Positions 9,491 through 18,887 of a stretch of 63,305 bases of DNA are shown piece by piece. This stretch comes from Deltaproteobacteria bacterium. Its GTDB lineage: Bacteria; Desulfobacterota; Desulfobulbia; Desulfobulbales; Desulfocapsaceae. Numbering within the stretch: position 1 is the first letter of the stretch; each line of letters begins with the position of its first letter. Position numbers and translations under genes: made by a program. A model generated the notes under the pieces. The model saw nothing but the letters and a program-made list of their open reading frames with translations, ran no database searches and was not told the DNA's origin. The stretch is from contig PDQQ01000020.1 in the NCBI GenBank assembly GCA_002747825.1, positions 1-63,305 of the forward strand, read 5' to 3'.

Positions 9491-10012
9491 TTGTTTGCAG
9501 CACCTCTTAGACAATTCCTTGTGCCGGTGAAATCCTCTGATTCTATATACCAGTTTTCATTGCACAATCTCTCTGAAACAGAGAGGTTTGGCCATATTTT
9601 GGGAAGAGGTGCGCAGCCGGGTTTTTTGTACTGCCTTGACGGGGATCTCGGAGCCGGTAAAACCACGCTGACCCAGTATATCGCAGAGGCTCTCGGGCTC
9701 GAAGAAAAGCTTCCGGTCTCCAGCCCATCCTTTGCGATAATGCTCGAATATAGGGGTCCTCTTCCTCTGTATCATATGGATTTTTACCGGCTGTATAGCG
9801 CAGACGATGTCCTTGGTCTTGGCCTTGACGAATACTTCTATAAACGAGGGCTCTGTGTTGTGGAGTGGGGCAAAAGGGCCGCGGAGATACTCCCCGATCA
9901 GCAGCTGGGGATTTCTCTCGAGGTTTGTGGAGAAAGTCAGCGTCTGGTAAGCCTCAGAGCGACAACAGATTATCGTAGGCTTCTTGAAGAAATCCAACAA
10001 ACATTCATATAG
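9491..10012 (+). CDS. tsaE: tRNA threonylcarbamoyladenosine biosynthesis ATPase TsaE
   Basis: 173 residues from a TTG start. TsaE is the small ATPase that works with TsaB and TsaD in making t6A37 on tRNAs that read ANN codons. The Walker A motif (CLDGDLGAGKTTLTQ) lies near residues 48-62; VSSPSFAIMLEY, LYHMDFYRL and the VVEWGKR segment after the second acidic stretch are family hallmarks. The start is uncertain: no ATG precedes the conserved core, and GTG codons at 9521 and 9527 are alternatives. tsaB and tsaD are not nearby. Confidence 0.93.
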   Translation: MFAAPLRQFLVPVKSSDSIYQFSLHNLSETERFGHILGRGAQPGFLYCLDGDLGAGKTTLTQYIAEALGLEEKLPVSSPSFAIMLEYRGPLPLYHMDFYRLYSADDVLGLGLDEYFYKRGLCVVEWGKRAAEILPDQQLGISLEVCGESQRLVSLRATTDYRRLLEEIQQTFI

Positions 10013-10099
10013 GAAATCGTCTGCAAACCTCTTTTGCCTGCAAGGAGAGGGGTTTGAACGCGATATTGAAGCAAAGAGATAAGCATCGGGTGAGAAGAT

Positions 10100-11848
10100 A
10101 TGGGTTTTACCCAACGTACTGTTGATTTGAAAGACTGTTTGAAGAGCTATACCCGCGATCTGGACAAGGCGATCTCTCCTCAAGAGACGCTGGAGACCTT
10201 TTATTCCCGGGTTGCGGCGCTGGATTTGAAGATAGTCAATAGTGTCAAAAGAATAGATAGTGGCCGACTTGGTATCCCTGTATACTTTTCCGTTTGTGGC
10301 GAAGATGCAGCGGCGCTTACCGGGACAAAAAAACAGATGGGCAAGGGCGCCTCGCCCCAGCAGGCGGAGGCCTCTGCCTGTATGGAGCTTGTCGAAAGGT
10401 TCTCTTTTTTTGCCTATAAAAACGAGGAGACAAATTTTTTCATTGGTGACTACCAGCAAGCGCTTGCCTCTGGACATCCTGTGCTTGATCTTCAATATCT
10501 GTTGCAATCGGTGGATGACAAAGAAACCAGCAGCAAAACCCTTGCCAGCCTGCTTGAGGGCATCCCGATGCAGTGGGCCTGGGGGCTAAATGTTACCACG
10601 GGTCAGCAGCTGCTTGTCCCTTTTTCCTGGTTCTTTGCGATCAACGAATTTAACGGCTCTTCGGCCGGAAATACCCTTGAAGAGGCGGCCTTACAGGGGC
10701 TTTGCGAGGTGGTCGAGCGGCATGTCTGCGCTCTTGTTAACAGGCAGAAGAGACAGGTTCCGAAAATAGCGCCCGCCTCCCTGAAAAATCCTGTCGCCAA
10801 AGAACTCGTCCGTCTCTTTCAGGATCGTAACATTGAACTGCAACTCTATGATTTTTCGCTCGATACCGGTATCAGCACCGTAGCGGCACTGGCCATAGAC
10901 CGGACAACATTTCCGCAAAGAAGCGAGATAGTCTTTACCGCTGGAACCTCTCCAGATCCTGCAAAGGCGGCAATTCGAGCCATCACCGAAGTGGCCCAGC
11001 TGGCCGGAGATTTTGATACCGATTCAAAATATATTGCCTCAGGTCTGCCCAAGCCGGCTTCAGTGGATGAGGTGGCCTATTTGAGTGGAGGCAAAAAAGA
11101 GGTCTCGATTGCCGATATTGCAAATCTCAGTGACGACAACATCAAAGACGAATTCTTGTCCTGTGTGGCGGCAATACAGAAATTGGCGATGGATGTCTTG
11201 GTGCTCGATGTCTCTGATGAGCGGCTCAATATCCCGGCCTGCTATGTCATTGTACCTGGTGCCGCCTTCAGAGAGAGAGCAGCGTCAGGGGATGCCGGGC
11301 TTTTTGCCGCCAGACTGGCCCAGGAAAATATTGGTTACGGCCCGCTTCTGGAGGCCAAGCTTGCCCAGATGGATGCGTTGTTGCCGGATGCCTATTATCT
11401 CGACTTTTACCGTGGACAAAACCAGGTCTCTTTGGGAGATCATGAGGCCGCTCTGCGCCATTTTTCCAGGGCCCTGCAAAGAGAGCCTGCTGCAGAAGAT
11501 CTCCCCTCCATTGCTTCATTTATGGGATGCTGTCTCAAGGATCTTGGACGTTATGAAGAGGCGGTGAAGATCCTTGCCCAAGGTCTGCAGGTGGATGAGC
11601 AAAGACCGGATCTGCACAACAGTCTTGGTGTCTGCTGGTTTAAGCTTGAAGACTATCGTCAGGCCATTGCCCACTTTCATCGGGCCGTCGAGCTGAATCC
11701 GGCATCTGCGATGGACTATGCCAATCTGGGAGTGAATTATGACAGACTTGGCGAAAAGGCCAAGGCTATAGAGTATCTGACAGTTGCTGTGACCCTGGAT
11801 GCCGAGCTTGATTTTGCAAGGGATCTGTTGACACAGCTTATCTCTTGA
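10100..11848 (+). CDS. YcaO-domain protein with C-terminal TPR repeats
   Basis: 582 residues. Residues about 40-400 form a YcaO domain: GKGASPQQAEASACMELVER carries the ATP-binding E-x-x-E-R pattern and EEAALQGLCEVVERH is the second signature. Known: YcaO proteins use ATP to activate backbone amides (azoline or thioamide formation), and the E. coli YcaO has been linked to beta-methylthiolation of ribosomal protein S12. Residues about 405-575 contain tandem tetratricopeptide repeats (for example YYLDFYRGQNQVSLGDHEAA and AMDYANLGVNYDRLGEKAKA), which usually bind other proteins. ATG 10100 has GGGTGAGAAG upstream. No peptide-precursor, dehydrogenase or TfuA gene is adjacent; the neighbours are tsaE and ffh. 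A translation-linked role is plausible but inferred. Confidence 0.87.
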   Translation: MGFTQRTVDLKDCLKSYTRDLDKAISPQETLETFYSRVAALDLKIVNSVKRIDSGRLGIPVYFSVCGEDAAALTGTKKQMGKGASPQQAEASACMELVERFSFFAYKNEETNFFIGDYQQALASGHPVLDLQYLLQSVDDKETSSKTLASLLEGIPMQWAWGLNVTTGQQLLVPFSWFFAINEFNGSSAGNTLEEAALQGLCEVVERHVCALVNRQKRQVPKIAPASLKNPVAKELVRLFQDRNIELQLYDFSLDTGISTVAALAIDRTTFPQRSEIVFTAGTSPDPAKAAIRAITEVAQLAGDFDTDSKYIASGLPKPASVDEVAYLSGGKKEVSIADIANLSDDNIKDEFLSCVAAIQKLAMDVLVLDVSDERLNIPACYVIVPGAAFRERAASGDAGLFAARLAQENIGYGPLLEAKLAQMDALLPDAYYLDFYRGQNQVSLGDHEAALRHFSRALQREPAAEDLPSIASFMGCCLKDLGRYEEAVKILAQGLQVDEQRPDLHNSLGVCWFKLEDYRQAIAHFHRAVELNPASAMDYANLGVNYDRLGEKAKAIEYLTVAVTLDAELDFARDLLTQLIS

Positions 11849-12083
11849 AAAATCTTGACCCTTTCGAACGAAGCAGCGGTGGAAAGATGCCAAGGATCTC
11901 CCGACGAATATCGTTCCTTTCTTGACAAAAGGTCTCTTTTAAAGTATTTGTACTCCTCTTGATCTCGGCCCATGCTCCCTGCGTGCAGATGTGTTGCATT
12001 GGAGATGGCGTATTAAAGGCGGCGGCCTACAGACAGAAACTGACAGCTAATATCCTGGTGAAATCAGGTATCGCAGATAAACT

Positions 12084-13439
12084 ATGTTTGAAAATCTCTC
12101 GGACAGGCTTGAAGGGGTCTTTAAGACACTCCGTGGCCACGGCAAACTCTCTGAAGATAATATCGAAGAGGCAATGGCTGAGGTCCGTAAAGCCTTGCTT
12201 GAAGCCGATGTAAACTTCAGCGTTGCCAAAAAATTTATACAGACGGTAACTGAAAAGTCCCTTGGCCAGGAGGTGGCCAAGAGCCTTTCTCCCGGGCAGC
12301 AGGTTATCAAGATCGTTCACAACGAGCTGGTGCAGCTCCTTGGCGGGGTTACCGAACAGATAGAACTTGACGGTCGACAGCCGGTCACTATCATGCTTGC
12401 TGGTCTGCAGGGCTCGGGTAAAACAACCACCACTGCCAAACTGGCCAAGATGCTCAAGGCCAGAGGCAGAAGGCCCTATCTGGTTCCCGCCGATGTCTAT
12501 CGGCCTGCGGCGATCGAACAGCTGCAAGTCCTCGGAAATCGTATCGAGGTGCCGGTGCATCCTTCACAGACCGACAGCAAGCCGGTTGATATCTGCCAGC
12601 AGGCGTTGCTCGAGGCAGAAAAGCAGAATTGTGATACCATCCTCATCGATACCGCCGGTCGCCTGCATGTCGATGATCTGCTGATGGCCGAGTTGCGCGA
12701 TATCCAGAGCGCCGTTACGCTGTCTGAGATACTGTTTGTCGCAGATGCGATGACCGGCCAGGATGCGGTCAGCGTTGCTGACAGGTTCAATAAGGATCTG
12801 GAGGTGTCAGGTATCGTCCTGACGAAAATGGATGGTGACGCCCGTGGTGGCGCGGCCCTTTCCATAAAGAATATCACCGGCAAACCGATCAAGTTTGTTG
12901 GTCTGGGTGAAGGTCTTGATGATCTTGAGGTCTTTCATCCCGAGAGAGTGGCCTCTCGAATCCTCGGAATGGGAGACATCCTCTCCCTTATCGAAAAGGC
13001 TGAGGCGGTTGTCGATAAGAAGGAAGCGGACAGGCTGGTCAAAAAGCTCAAGAAGAATCAGTTTACCCTCGAAGATTTTCTCGAGCAGATTCAGCAGATA
13101 CGGAAGATGGGTTCGCTTGACCAGATACTTGATATGGTACCTGGCATTAATAAACTGAAAAAGCTCAAGGATGTCCCGAAGCCCGACGAAAAAGAGCTGG
13201 TCAAGACAGAGGCCATTATCCGTTCGATGACGCCCAAGGAGCGCAACAACCATAGCCTCATCAATCAGAGCAGAAGGCGGCGTATAGCCGCAGGCTCTGG
13301 AACCCAGATAAGCGAGGTCAACAGGGTCATCAAAAGCTATTCTGAAATGCTGAAGATGATGAAGAAAATGCGTGGCAGGCCCGGTGCAATTGCCGGTGTT
13401 AAACGAAGAAAATTGCCAAAAGGCATGAAAAAAAGATAG
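12084..13439 (+). CDS. ffh: Signal recognition particle protein Ffh
   Basis: 451 residues, the SRP54 GTPase that binds signal sequences and 4.5S RNA and docks ribosomes at FtsY. It shows the helical N domain (1-90), the G domain with GLQGSGKTTTTAKLA, DVYRPAA, DTAGRLH, TKMDGDARGG and GLGEGLDDLEVF, and the Met-rich M domain (about 325-451, ending in a basic KRRKLPKGMKKR tail). Length and motifs are standard. It heads the ffh-rpsP-khpA-rimM-trmD cluster typical of proteobacteria. No 4.5S RNA gene was recognised in the window. Confidence 0.97.
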   Translation: MFENLSDRLEGVFKTLRGHGKLSEDNIEEAMAEVRKALLEADVNFSVAKKFIQTVTEKSLGQEVAKSLSPGQQVIKIVHNELVQLLGGVTEQIELDGRQPVTIMLAGLQGSGKTTTTAKLAKMLKARGRRPYLVPADVYRPAAIEQLQVLGNRIEVPVHPSQTDSKPVDICQQALLEAEKQNCDTILIDTAGRLHVDDLLMAELRDIQSAVTLSEILFVADAMTGQDAVSVADRFNKDLEVSGIVLTKMDGDARGGAALSIKNITGKPIKFVGLGEGLDDLEVFHPERVASRILGMGDILSLIEKAEAVVDKKEADRLVKKLKKNQFTLEDFLEQIQQIRKMGSLDQILDMVPGINKLKKLKDVPKPDEKELVKTEAIIRSMTPKERNNHSLINQSRRRRIAAGSGTQISEVNRVIKSYSEMLKMMKKMRGRPGAIAGVKRRKLPKGMKKR

Positions 13440-13510
13440 CGCAAAGAACAGGAAAAGATACTCGCAGCCGGGTATCCATTCATTTCTATTTAACCGGAGG
13501 TAAGACCGGA

Positions 13511-13759
13511 ATGGCGGTACGAATCAGACTCACTCGACTTGGCAGAAAGAAGAGCCCCTTTTATCGAATTATTGTCGCAGACAGCGAGAGCAAGCGGGAT
13601 GGAAAGTTTCTTGACATCCTTGGAACCTACGATCCTCTGCAGGATCCGGCAGCCATAAGCATTGATCAGACAAAACTGCAGGATTGGCTTGGCAAGGGAG
13701 CCCTGCCGACAACGACGGTAAAGAGTCTTATCAAAAAGGCTGGGATTACTGCGTCATAA
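13511..13759 (+). CDS. rpsP: 30S ribosomal protein S16 (bS16)
   Basis: 82 residues of the small-subunit assembly protein bS16. The N-terminal MAVRIRLTRLGRKKSPFYRI and the VADSESKRDGKFLDILGTYDP segment are diagnostic. A strong CCGGAGGTAAG ribosome-binding site precedes the ATG. It overlaps the next gene by one base (TAATG), which suggests translational coupling. Confidence 0.97.
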   Translation: MAVRIRLTRLGRKKSPFYRIIVADSESKRDGKFLDILGTYDPLQDPAAISIDQTKLQDWLGKGALPTTTVKSLIKKAGITAS

Positions 13760-13989
13760 TGGAGACCCTGGTAAGCGTTATTGCCAAGACCCTGGTCGAT
13801 AGTCCCGAAGATGTGCAGGTTCGGCAAAACCAGGAAGATGATTGTCTGGTACTCTCGTTGACGGTCGCATCTGCCGATCTTGGCAAGGTTATTGGCAAAC
13901 AGGGGCGGACGGTTCGCGCCCTGCGCTCAATCGTGACCGCCGTTGCCTCTAAAGCGGGCCAGAAGGTACGCCTCGATATCGTCGAGTAG
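13759..13989 (+). CDS. khpA: KH-domain RNA-binding protein (KhpA / YlqC family)
   Basis: 76 residues, one type II KH domain. The GKVIGKQGRTVRALRSIV loop carries the GXXG RNA-contacting motif (residues about 36-53). Known members bind RNA and in Gram-positives pair with KhpB; the gene sits between rpsP and rimM in many bacteria, as here. The start ATG overlaps the rpsP stop codon, so the 25 upstream in-frame codons belong to the rpsP reading region and are excluded. Confidence 0.92.
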   Translation: METLVSVIAKTLVDSPEDVQVRQNQEDDCLVLSLTVASADLGKVIGKQGRTVRALRSIVTAVASKAGQKVRLDIVE

Positions 13990-13995
13990 ACCTCT

Positions 13996-14547
13996 ATGGC
14001 CGAACCTCTCCCCTCTGTTGCCGAGTACCTGCATATTGGCAAGGTGACCAGACCCCATGGTCTGCGCGGAGAGTTGAAGATATTCTGTTTTTCAGGTCAG
14101 CCAGAAAATCTGAAAGATTACAGTAGGTTGACTTTTTACTGTCCTGCCGAAAAGACACGTTTCTGCCTTGAAATTACAGCGGTTCGTCTTCAGGCAAAGG
14201 TGGCAATAGTCCGGTTTTCCGGTCTTCTTGATCGGGATCGTGCAGAGGGTTTTTCCGGTTGTGATGTTTATCTGCTGCGCAAGGATCTGCCCACACCTGC
14301 AGACGGCGGGTATTACTGGAGTCAGCTGATCGGGAAAAGGGTTTTTACCGTTGACGGTGCCTGTGTTGGCGGAGTGACGAAGGTTTTTCACAGCGGCGCT
14401 CAGGATGTTCTGGTGGTTGGGGCGGGACCCCAGGAGATTTTGATCCCTCTGGTCGACGAGCTTATCGTCAGGGAAGAAGAGGAGGCTCTTGTTGTTGATC
14501 TCCCGCCGGGGTTATTGGAGATCAACCTTGCAACCCCGGAGAGCTGA
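13996..14547 (+). CDS. rimM: Ribosome maturation factor RimM
   Basis: 183 residues. RimM binds ribosomal protein S19 and helps assemble the 30S head. The N-terminal barrel starts with [18 protein letters not shown]; the C-terminal PRC barrel holds [36 protein letters not shown] and VDLPPGLLE. It lies 6 bases after khpA and 10 bases before trmD in the standard order. Confidence 0.95.
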   Translation: MAEPLPSVAEYLHIGKVTRPHGLRGELKIFCFSGQPENLKDYSRLTFYCPAEKTRFCLEITAVRLQAKVAIVRFSGLLDRDRAEGFSGCDVYLLRKDLPTPADGGYYWSQLIGKRVFTVDGACVGGVTKVFHSGAQDVLVVGAGPQEILIPLVDELIVREEEEALVVDLPPGLLEINLATPES

Positions 14548-14557
14548 AGGCTTCTCA

Positions 14558-15319
14558 ATGATTTTTGATATATTGACGATTTTTCCAGAATTTTTTGCCG
14601 GCCCTCTGCAGGAAGGTATTTTGCGCAGGGCTCTTTTGCAGAGGCAGATCACAGTGAATCTTGTCAATATACGTGATTTTGCCAGTGCCCCGCATTTTGT
14701 AACCGATGACAGGCCCTTTGGCGGTGGCGAGGGAATGGTGATGAAGCCGGAACCTCTGGCAAAGGCGGTTGAAAGCAGGTTTGTCGGCTCAGAACGGCCA
14801 AAGGTTGTGTTCTTGAGTCCGCAGGGCAGGAGGTTGCGTCAGTCGATAGCCCGTCGTTATGCGGAAGAGGACAAGCATCTGATCCTCCTTTGTGGTCGCT
14901 ATGAGGGGGTTGATGAGCGTTTTCTGTGGCGGTATGTCGACGAGGAGATCTCGCTTGGTGATTATGTGCTTTCCGGAGGGGAGTTGGCTGCGATGGTCGT
15001 CGTTGACGCGGTGACGCGTCTTCTTCCCGGGGTTCTTGGTTGCAGCGATTCGGCGAAAAAAGATACCTTCAGCCGTGGTCTGCTCAAGCATGCGCAGTTT
15101 ACACGTCCGCGTCGTTTCAGTGGAGTTGAGGTTCCGGCCGATCTGCTCTCCGGGGATCACTGCAGAATTGAGCAGTGGCGTTTCTTGAATGCGGTACAGC
15201 GTACGCTGGAGAGACGACCTGATCTGCTTGCCAGCACCGAGTTTACTTCGGCGGAGAGAGAGCTATTGCAACGCCAGGGGCTTTGGGCAGAAATAGAAAA
15301 GCTGCAGAAGGCGGGATAG
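14558..15319 (+). CDS. trmD: tRNA (guanine-37-N1)-methyltransferase TrmD
   Basis: 253 residues, a SPOUT-fold enzyme that places m1G37 in tRNAs reading CNN/GGG codons to prevent frameshifting. Conserved segments: [70 protein letters not shown] (the SAM-binding knot) and the C-terminal helical domain. The ATG at 14558 gives the family start; upstream codons in the same frame overlap rimM and are not conserved. Confidence 0.97.
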   Translation: MIFDILTIFPEFFAGPLQEGILRRALLQRQITVNLVNIRDFASAPHFVTDDRPFGGGEGMVMKPEPLAKAVESRFVGSERPKVVFLSPQGRRLRQSIARRYAEEDKHLILLCGRYEGVDERFLWRYVDEEISLGDYVLSGGELAAMVVVDAVTRLLPGVLGCSDSAKKDTFSRGLLKHAQFTRPRRFSGVEVPADLLSGDHCRIEQWRFLNAVQRTLERRPDLLASTEFTSAERELLQRQGLWAEIEKLQKAG

Positions 15320-15325
15320 GGTGCC

Positions 15326-15898
15326 ATGGATCGGGATAATCTGTCACTTCAGATCGCGTTGATACACCATCCCGTTCTCAACAAAAACGATGAAGTTATC
15401 GGATCGGCGGTAACCAACCTTGATATCCATGATATTGCCAGAACGGCAAGGACATATGGGGTTGGGCGTTATTATATTGCCACACCCTTTGCCGATCAAC
15501 GGGCGCTGGTCGAAGAGTTGACGGGGCATTGGATAAGCGGATATGGGGCTCAATACAACCCTGCCCGCAGGGAGGCGCTTCGCCGGGTTCAGGTCGTTGA
15601 AGATCTGACTGAGGCTGTGGAGATGCAGGCCAGAGAGTACGCCCAGAAACCCTTACTGATTGCCACAAGTGCTCTGGAACAGAAGAAATGTGTTGCTTAT
15701 GCTGATCTGCGGCGAATCATTGGTGAAAACACGCCCGTTCTCCTACTCTTTGGTACAGCCCATGGGCTAGCACCTGAGATCTTGGAGGCGTGCGATGCTA
15801 TGCTGCCCCCTATCGATGGGGGAACAGCCTATAATCATCTCTCTGTCCGCTCTGCTGCAGCTATTATTATTGACAGATTGGTGGGTTCACAGGTATAA
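15326..15898 (+). CDS. SPOUT-like RNA methyltransferase (PF09936-type)
   Basis: 190 residues. The sequence has the look of the small SAM-dependent RNA methyltransferase family that follows trmD in many deltaproteobacteria: IALIHHPVLNKNDEVI, TNLDIHDIARTARTYGV near the N-terminus and VLLLFGTAHGLAPEILE, YNHLSVRSAAAIIIDRL at the C-terminal knot. The C-terminal G-T-A-H-G-L and the N-H-L-S-V-R-S-A segments match how knotted methyltransferases bind SAM. The RNA target is not known. It starts 6 bases after trmD, so it is co-transcribed. Confidence 0.85.
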   Translation: MDRDNLSLQIALIHHPVLNKNDEVIGSAVTNLDIHDIARTARTYGVGRYYIATPFADQRALVEELTGHWISGYGAQYNPARREALRRVQVVEDLTEAVEMQAREYAQKPLLIATSALEQKKCVAYADLRRIIGENTPVLLLFGTAHGLAPEILEACDAMLPPIDGGTAYNHLSVRSAAAIIIDRLVGSQV

Positions 15899-16030
15899 AG
15901 AAAAGTTGGTTTGTCTCCTGCGCAATTTGGAGGAGCCCCAAGAAAAATGGTAGACGCCAACGCGGCTGGCGCTGGCAAGACAGATTCTGGATGCGTAAAT
16001 CCGTTAACACAACAACTGAAGAATTTTGTT

Positions 16031-16384
16031 ATGAGCACAATTATTGAGAGAATCAATCAGGAACAGATGCGTGGGGATCATCCGGAGTTTCGACCTGGAG
16101 ACACGTTACGGGTGCATATTCGAATTATCGAAGGCAGCAAAGAACGGGTTCAGGTCTTTCAAGGTGTCTGCATTAAACGTAAGCGCGGTACCATGGATGC
16201 CAGCTATACTGTGAGAAAGATCTCGCACGGAGTCGGTGTTGAGAAGACCTTCGCCCTGCACAACCCTCGTATTGAAAAGATAGAGGTGGTGACACGCGGC
16301 AGGGTACGGCGCTCCCGCTTGTATTATCTCAGAAAACTGACAGGCAAGGCGGCACGTATCCGCGAACGCGGACTTCCACGTTAG
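16031..16384 (+). CDS. rplS: 50S ribosomal protein L19 (bL19)
   Basis: 117 residues. bL19 lies at the subunit interface. Diagnostic stretches: [52 protein letters not shown] and [18 protein letters not shown]. The ATG at 16031 begins the conserved protein; in-frame codons from 15911 are not conserved. The 132-base gap before it is longer than the other gaps in this operon and could hold a leader, but no structure was assigned. Confidence 0.97.
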   Translation: MSTIIERINQEQMRGDHPEFRPGDTLRVHIRIIEGSKERVQVFQGVCIKRKRGTMDASYTVRKISHGVGVEKTFALHNPRIEKIEVVTRGRVRRSRLYYLRKLTGKAARIRERGLPR

Positions 16385-16392
16385 TTCTCGGG

Positions 16393-16422
16393 GCGGCTAA
16401 CGTTTTCCACAGGCCGCTTTTT
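16393..16422 (+). terminator. Possible intrinsic terminator after rplS
   Basis: A 5-bp GCGGC/GCCGC stem with a 15-base loop is followed by five T residues, 8 bases after the rplS stop. The stem is short, so termination may be partial. Confidence 0.55.
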
Positions 16423-16450
16423 ACAACGACTCTCAAACGAAAGGCTTTTC

Positions 16451-16487
16451 CACGCCAGCTAAACGGAGAAGGTTTACTGGCGTGTTT
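16451..16487. terminator. Second hairpin after rplS
   Basis: CACGCCAG and TAAAC (one bulged C between them) pair with GTTTA and CTGGCGTG, a 13-bp stem with a 7-base GGAGAAG loop followed by TTT. It forms a tandem pair with the hairpin at 16393. Together they mark the end of the ribosomal operon and separate it from rnhB. Confidence 0.6.
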
Positions 16488-16663
16488 GTGATTGCTTTTC
16501 CGGTTCGGTATCGCCTCTGTTGCGCTCTTTTTGCTCAGAGACGTCGAGCTCTTTGCTGGTCTTTTCCTCTGAGGATGGAGGCCGCATTTAGGGGGTGAGC
16601 ATCTTTCCGCCTGAGTACCCTCCTTGCTCTGCTGGCCCCCTTCATCGCCTTATCTTCGCGGGT

Positions 16664-17293
16664 ATGGATTCTTTTTACGAACGTCATCTCTTGGGTTCTG
16701 ATAACTACGCGCTGGAAAGATCTTTGCAGCGCTGTGGATATCAGAATATTGCCGGTTGTGATGAGGTCGGCCGGGGCCCACTTGCCGGCCCGGTGGTAGC
16801 TGCGGCGGTGGTTTTTCCTTCAGCTCTTGATCCCTCCATCTACCTGGATTCGAAAAAACTGAGCAGAAAAATACGTGAAAAACTTGTCGCAGAACTGCAA
16901 GCCAGCGATGCCCGCATCGGGATAGGCTCGGTATCGGAGATTGATATTGACCGGCTGAATATCCTCCAGGCGTCGCTTTTGGCAATGAAGTTGGCCGTGA
17001 ACAATCTGCCGGGAGCTGCCGCCGACTTTGTTCTGGTTGATGGGAGGTTTACGATTCCTCTGGCTGTGGATCAGGAAGCCCTTGTCAAAGGAGAGTCGAA
17101 AAGCGCCTCGATCGCGGCGGCAAGTATCGTTGCCAAGGTTTTTCGCGATAAGTACATGCGGGATATGCATGACCGTTATCCCCAGTATAACTTTGCCAGG
17201 AACAAGGGCTATCCAACCCGGGAGCACCGTAATGCCCTCAAAAAATATGGGCCTTGCCCTCTTCACCGAAAGAGCTTTAAAGGGGTAGGGTGA
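16664..17293 (+). CDS. rnhB: Ribonuclease HII
   Basis: 209 residues from ATG 16664. It cleaves RNA in RNA-DNA hybrids and starts removal of misincorporated ribonucleotides. The catalytic acidic residues are visible: GCDEVGRGPLAGPVVAAAVV holds the first D-E pair, and FVLVDGR holds the next aspartate. KGESKSASIAAASIVAKVFRD and GYPTREHRNAL are family signatures. A GTG at 16595 would add 23 poorly conserved residues; it has a GGAGG some 13 bases upstream, so it cannot be excluded. rnhB overlaps yraN by one base. Confidence 0.94.
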   Translation: MDSFYERHLLGSDNYALERSLQRCGYQNIAGCDEVGRGPLAGPVVAAAVVFPSALDPSIYLDSKKLSRKIREKLVAELQASDARIGIGSVSEIDIDRLNILQASLLAMKLAVNNLPGAAADFVLVDGRFTIPLAVDQEALVKGESKSASIAAASIVAKVFRDKYMRDMHDRYPQYNFARNKGYPTREHRNALKKYGPCPLHRKSFKGVG

Positions 17294-17664
17294 TGTCTAT
17301 ACAACGTAAGCTTCTTGGCAGGCGTGGAGAAGAAGAGGCCGCCCGCTTTCTCGTTGAAAGGGGTTGCAGGATACTGGCGAAAAACTATACTTGCAGCTAT
17401 GGTGAGGTTGACCTTGTTGTTGAAGAACGAGAGACCCTGGTTTTTGTTGAGGTCAAGACCCGCGCACAGCGCTGTTTTGGTTCACCGAGTGCCGCTGTCG
17501 ACATCCGCAAACAAAGGCAGATCGCAATGGTTGCCGAGCATTATATCGGCGAGCAGGGGCTGTCGGGCAGGAATGCACGTTTTGATGTCGTCTCTGTGGA
17601 AATGTTGCCAGACGCAGAGATGCGAATTGAACATATTGCAGATGCCTTTGAATCTTGGTTATAG
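17293..17664 (+). CDS. yraN: YraN-family putative endonuclease (UPF0102)
   Basis: 123 residues. The restriction-endonuclease-like core is visible: GRRGEEEAARFLVERGCRIL, YGEVDLVVEE (catalytic-type E and D), LVFVEVKTRA (E-x-K). The family is conserved and usually follows rnhB, as here, but its biochemical role is unsettled; a Holliday-junction or DNA-uptake role has been suggested for relatives. The ATG overlaps the rnhB TGA (TGATG), with GGGGTAGGG acting as ribosome-binding site. Confidence 0.9.
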   Translation: MSIQRKLLGRRGEEEAARFLVERGCRILAKNYTCSYGEVDLVVEERETLVFVEVKTRAQRCFGSPSAAVDIRKQRQIAMVAEHYIGEQGLSGRNARFDVVSVEMLPDAEMRIEHIADAFESWL

Positions 17665-17852
17665 TCTTTAAAGGCTTGGATACCATTCTTCATTGAGTTC
17701 AGCAAGGTTGGTCTGACTGCGGACATATGGTACAATTTCCATTCCTGGTTCGCTGGATGCTGTCGTCGTCTGATAACGGTTGTATCCGTTTCAGTGTCTG
17801 GAGGTTATCCGGTCCAGCTATTCTGATTTAAACGAACAGAGGTCGGTTTTCC

Positions 17853-18887
17853 ATGAGTCTTGTCGGCATTACAATGGGCTGCCCTGCAGGCATTGGCCCG
17901 GAAATCATCTATGATTATTTTGCCAGAAACGCCTCTGATGCAGAGCGGGCCACTGTTGTTCTTGGCGATCTCAATGTTCTGAAGACCTGCGCGCAACGCT
18001 CTGCGGGTAAGGGGCCCGAGCCGATCCCCTGGCAGGCTGGCGCTCCGCTGCCTGAAGACACTCAGCGTTTTCTGCCTGTACTCGGTCTCTCTGAGCTTGC
18101 CCCATCTGATATCGTGATGGGCAAACCAAATATTGCCACGGCACGGGCCATGGCCGAATATATACGGGTTGGAGTCGAGCTTGCCAGTCAGGGAGAGCTG
18201 GATGGTATCGTAACCGCGCCAATCTCCAAACACGCCCTTCGTCAGGCGGGTTATTCCTATCCCGGCCATACGGAGATGCTTGCTGATCTTACCCATGCAA
18301 AGACCTACGCCATGATGATGGCCGGTGACAGGCTGCGGGTCACGCTGGTCACCATCCATTGTCGTCTGAAACAGGTTCCTGAGCTGCTCACCGAAGACGC
18401 GGTTCTGAGGATAATTGAGATAACCAAACGGGCTCTGCGTATTGATTTTGGGATATCTCGCTGTCGTATTGCGGTGGCCGGGCTCAATCCCCATGCCGGT
18501 GAACAGGGGATGTTCGGCGATGAAGAGACAACTGTAATTTCACCGGCCATCCGACGAGCCAGAGACAACGGTATTCTGATCGAAGGGCCTCTTCCGCCGG
18601 ATACCGTCTTTTACAAGGCCGCCAGGGGTGAGTATGATGCGGTGGTTTGCATGTACCACGATCAGGGACTCATCCCTTTCAAATTGATGCACTTTGATAA
18701 CGGGGTAAACGTAACCCTGGGCCTGCCCATTGTGCGCACCTCGGTCGATCACGGTACGGCCTATGACATTGCCGGCAAGGGCCTTGCCGATTCTTCGAGC
18801 TTACACAGTGCGGTACAAATGGCACATACTCTTTGTGCCAACAGAAAGGTCTTTGCCGCGCGGGGGAAAAGCCATGCGGGGCAGTGA
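17853..18887 (+). CDS. pdxA: 4-hydroxythreonine-4-phosphate dehydrogenase PdxA
   Basis: 344 residues. It oxidises 4-phosphohydroxy-L-threonine in the DXP-dependent pathway to pyridoxal phosphate. Family features: VGITMGCPAGIGPEI at the N-terminus, IVTAPISKHALRQAG, YPGHTEML (metal-binding His), VAGLNPHAGEQGMFG, GPLPPDTVF, CMYHDQGLIPFK and VDHGTAYDIAG. Three metal-ligand histidines are in place. The coding end overlaps tmk by 14 bases. pdxJ is not in view. Confidence 0.95.
   Translation: MSLVGITMGCPAGIGPEIIYDYFARNASDAERATVVLGDLNVLKTCAQRSAGKGPEPIPWQAGAPLPEDTQRFLPVLGLSELAPSDIVMGKPNIATARAMAEYIRVGVELASQGELDGIVTAPISKHALRQAGYSYPGHTEMLADLTHAKTYAMMMAGDRLRVTLVTIHCRLKQVPELLTEDAVLRIIEITKRALRIDFGISRCRIAVAGLNPHAGEQGMFGDEETTVISPAIRRARDNGILIEGPLPPDTVFYKAARGEYDAVVCMYHDQGLIPFKLMHFDNGVNVTLGLPIVRTSVDHGTAYDIAGKGLADSSSLHSAVQMAHTLCANRKVFAARGKSHAGQ

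Noticed and set aside
9557..10507. A 316-codon minus-strand open frame opposite tsaE and the YcaO start
   Set aside because: It crosses two supported genes on the other strand and shows no family motif.
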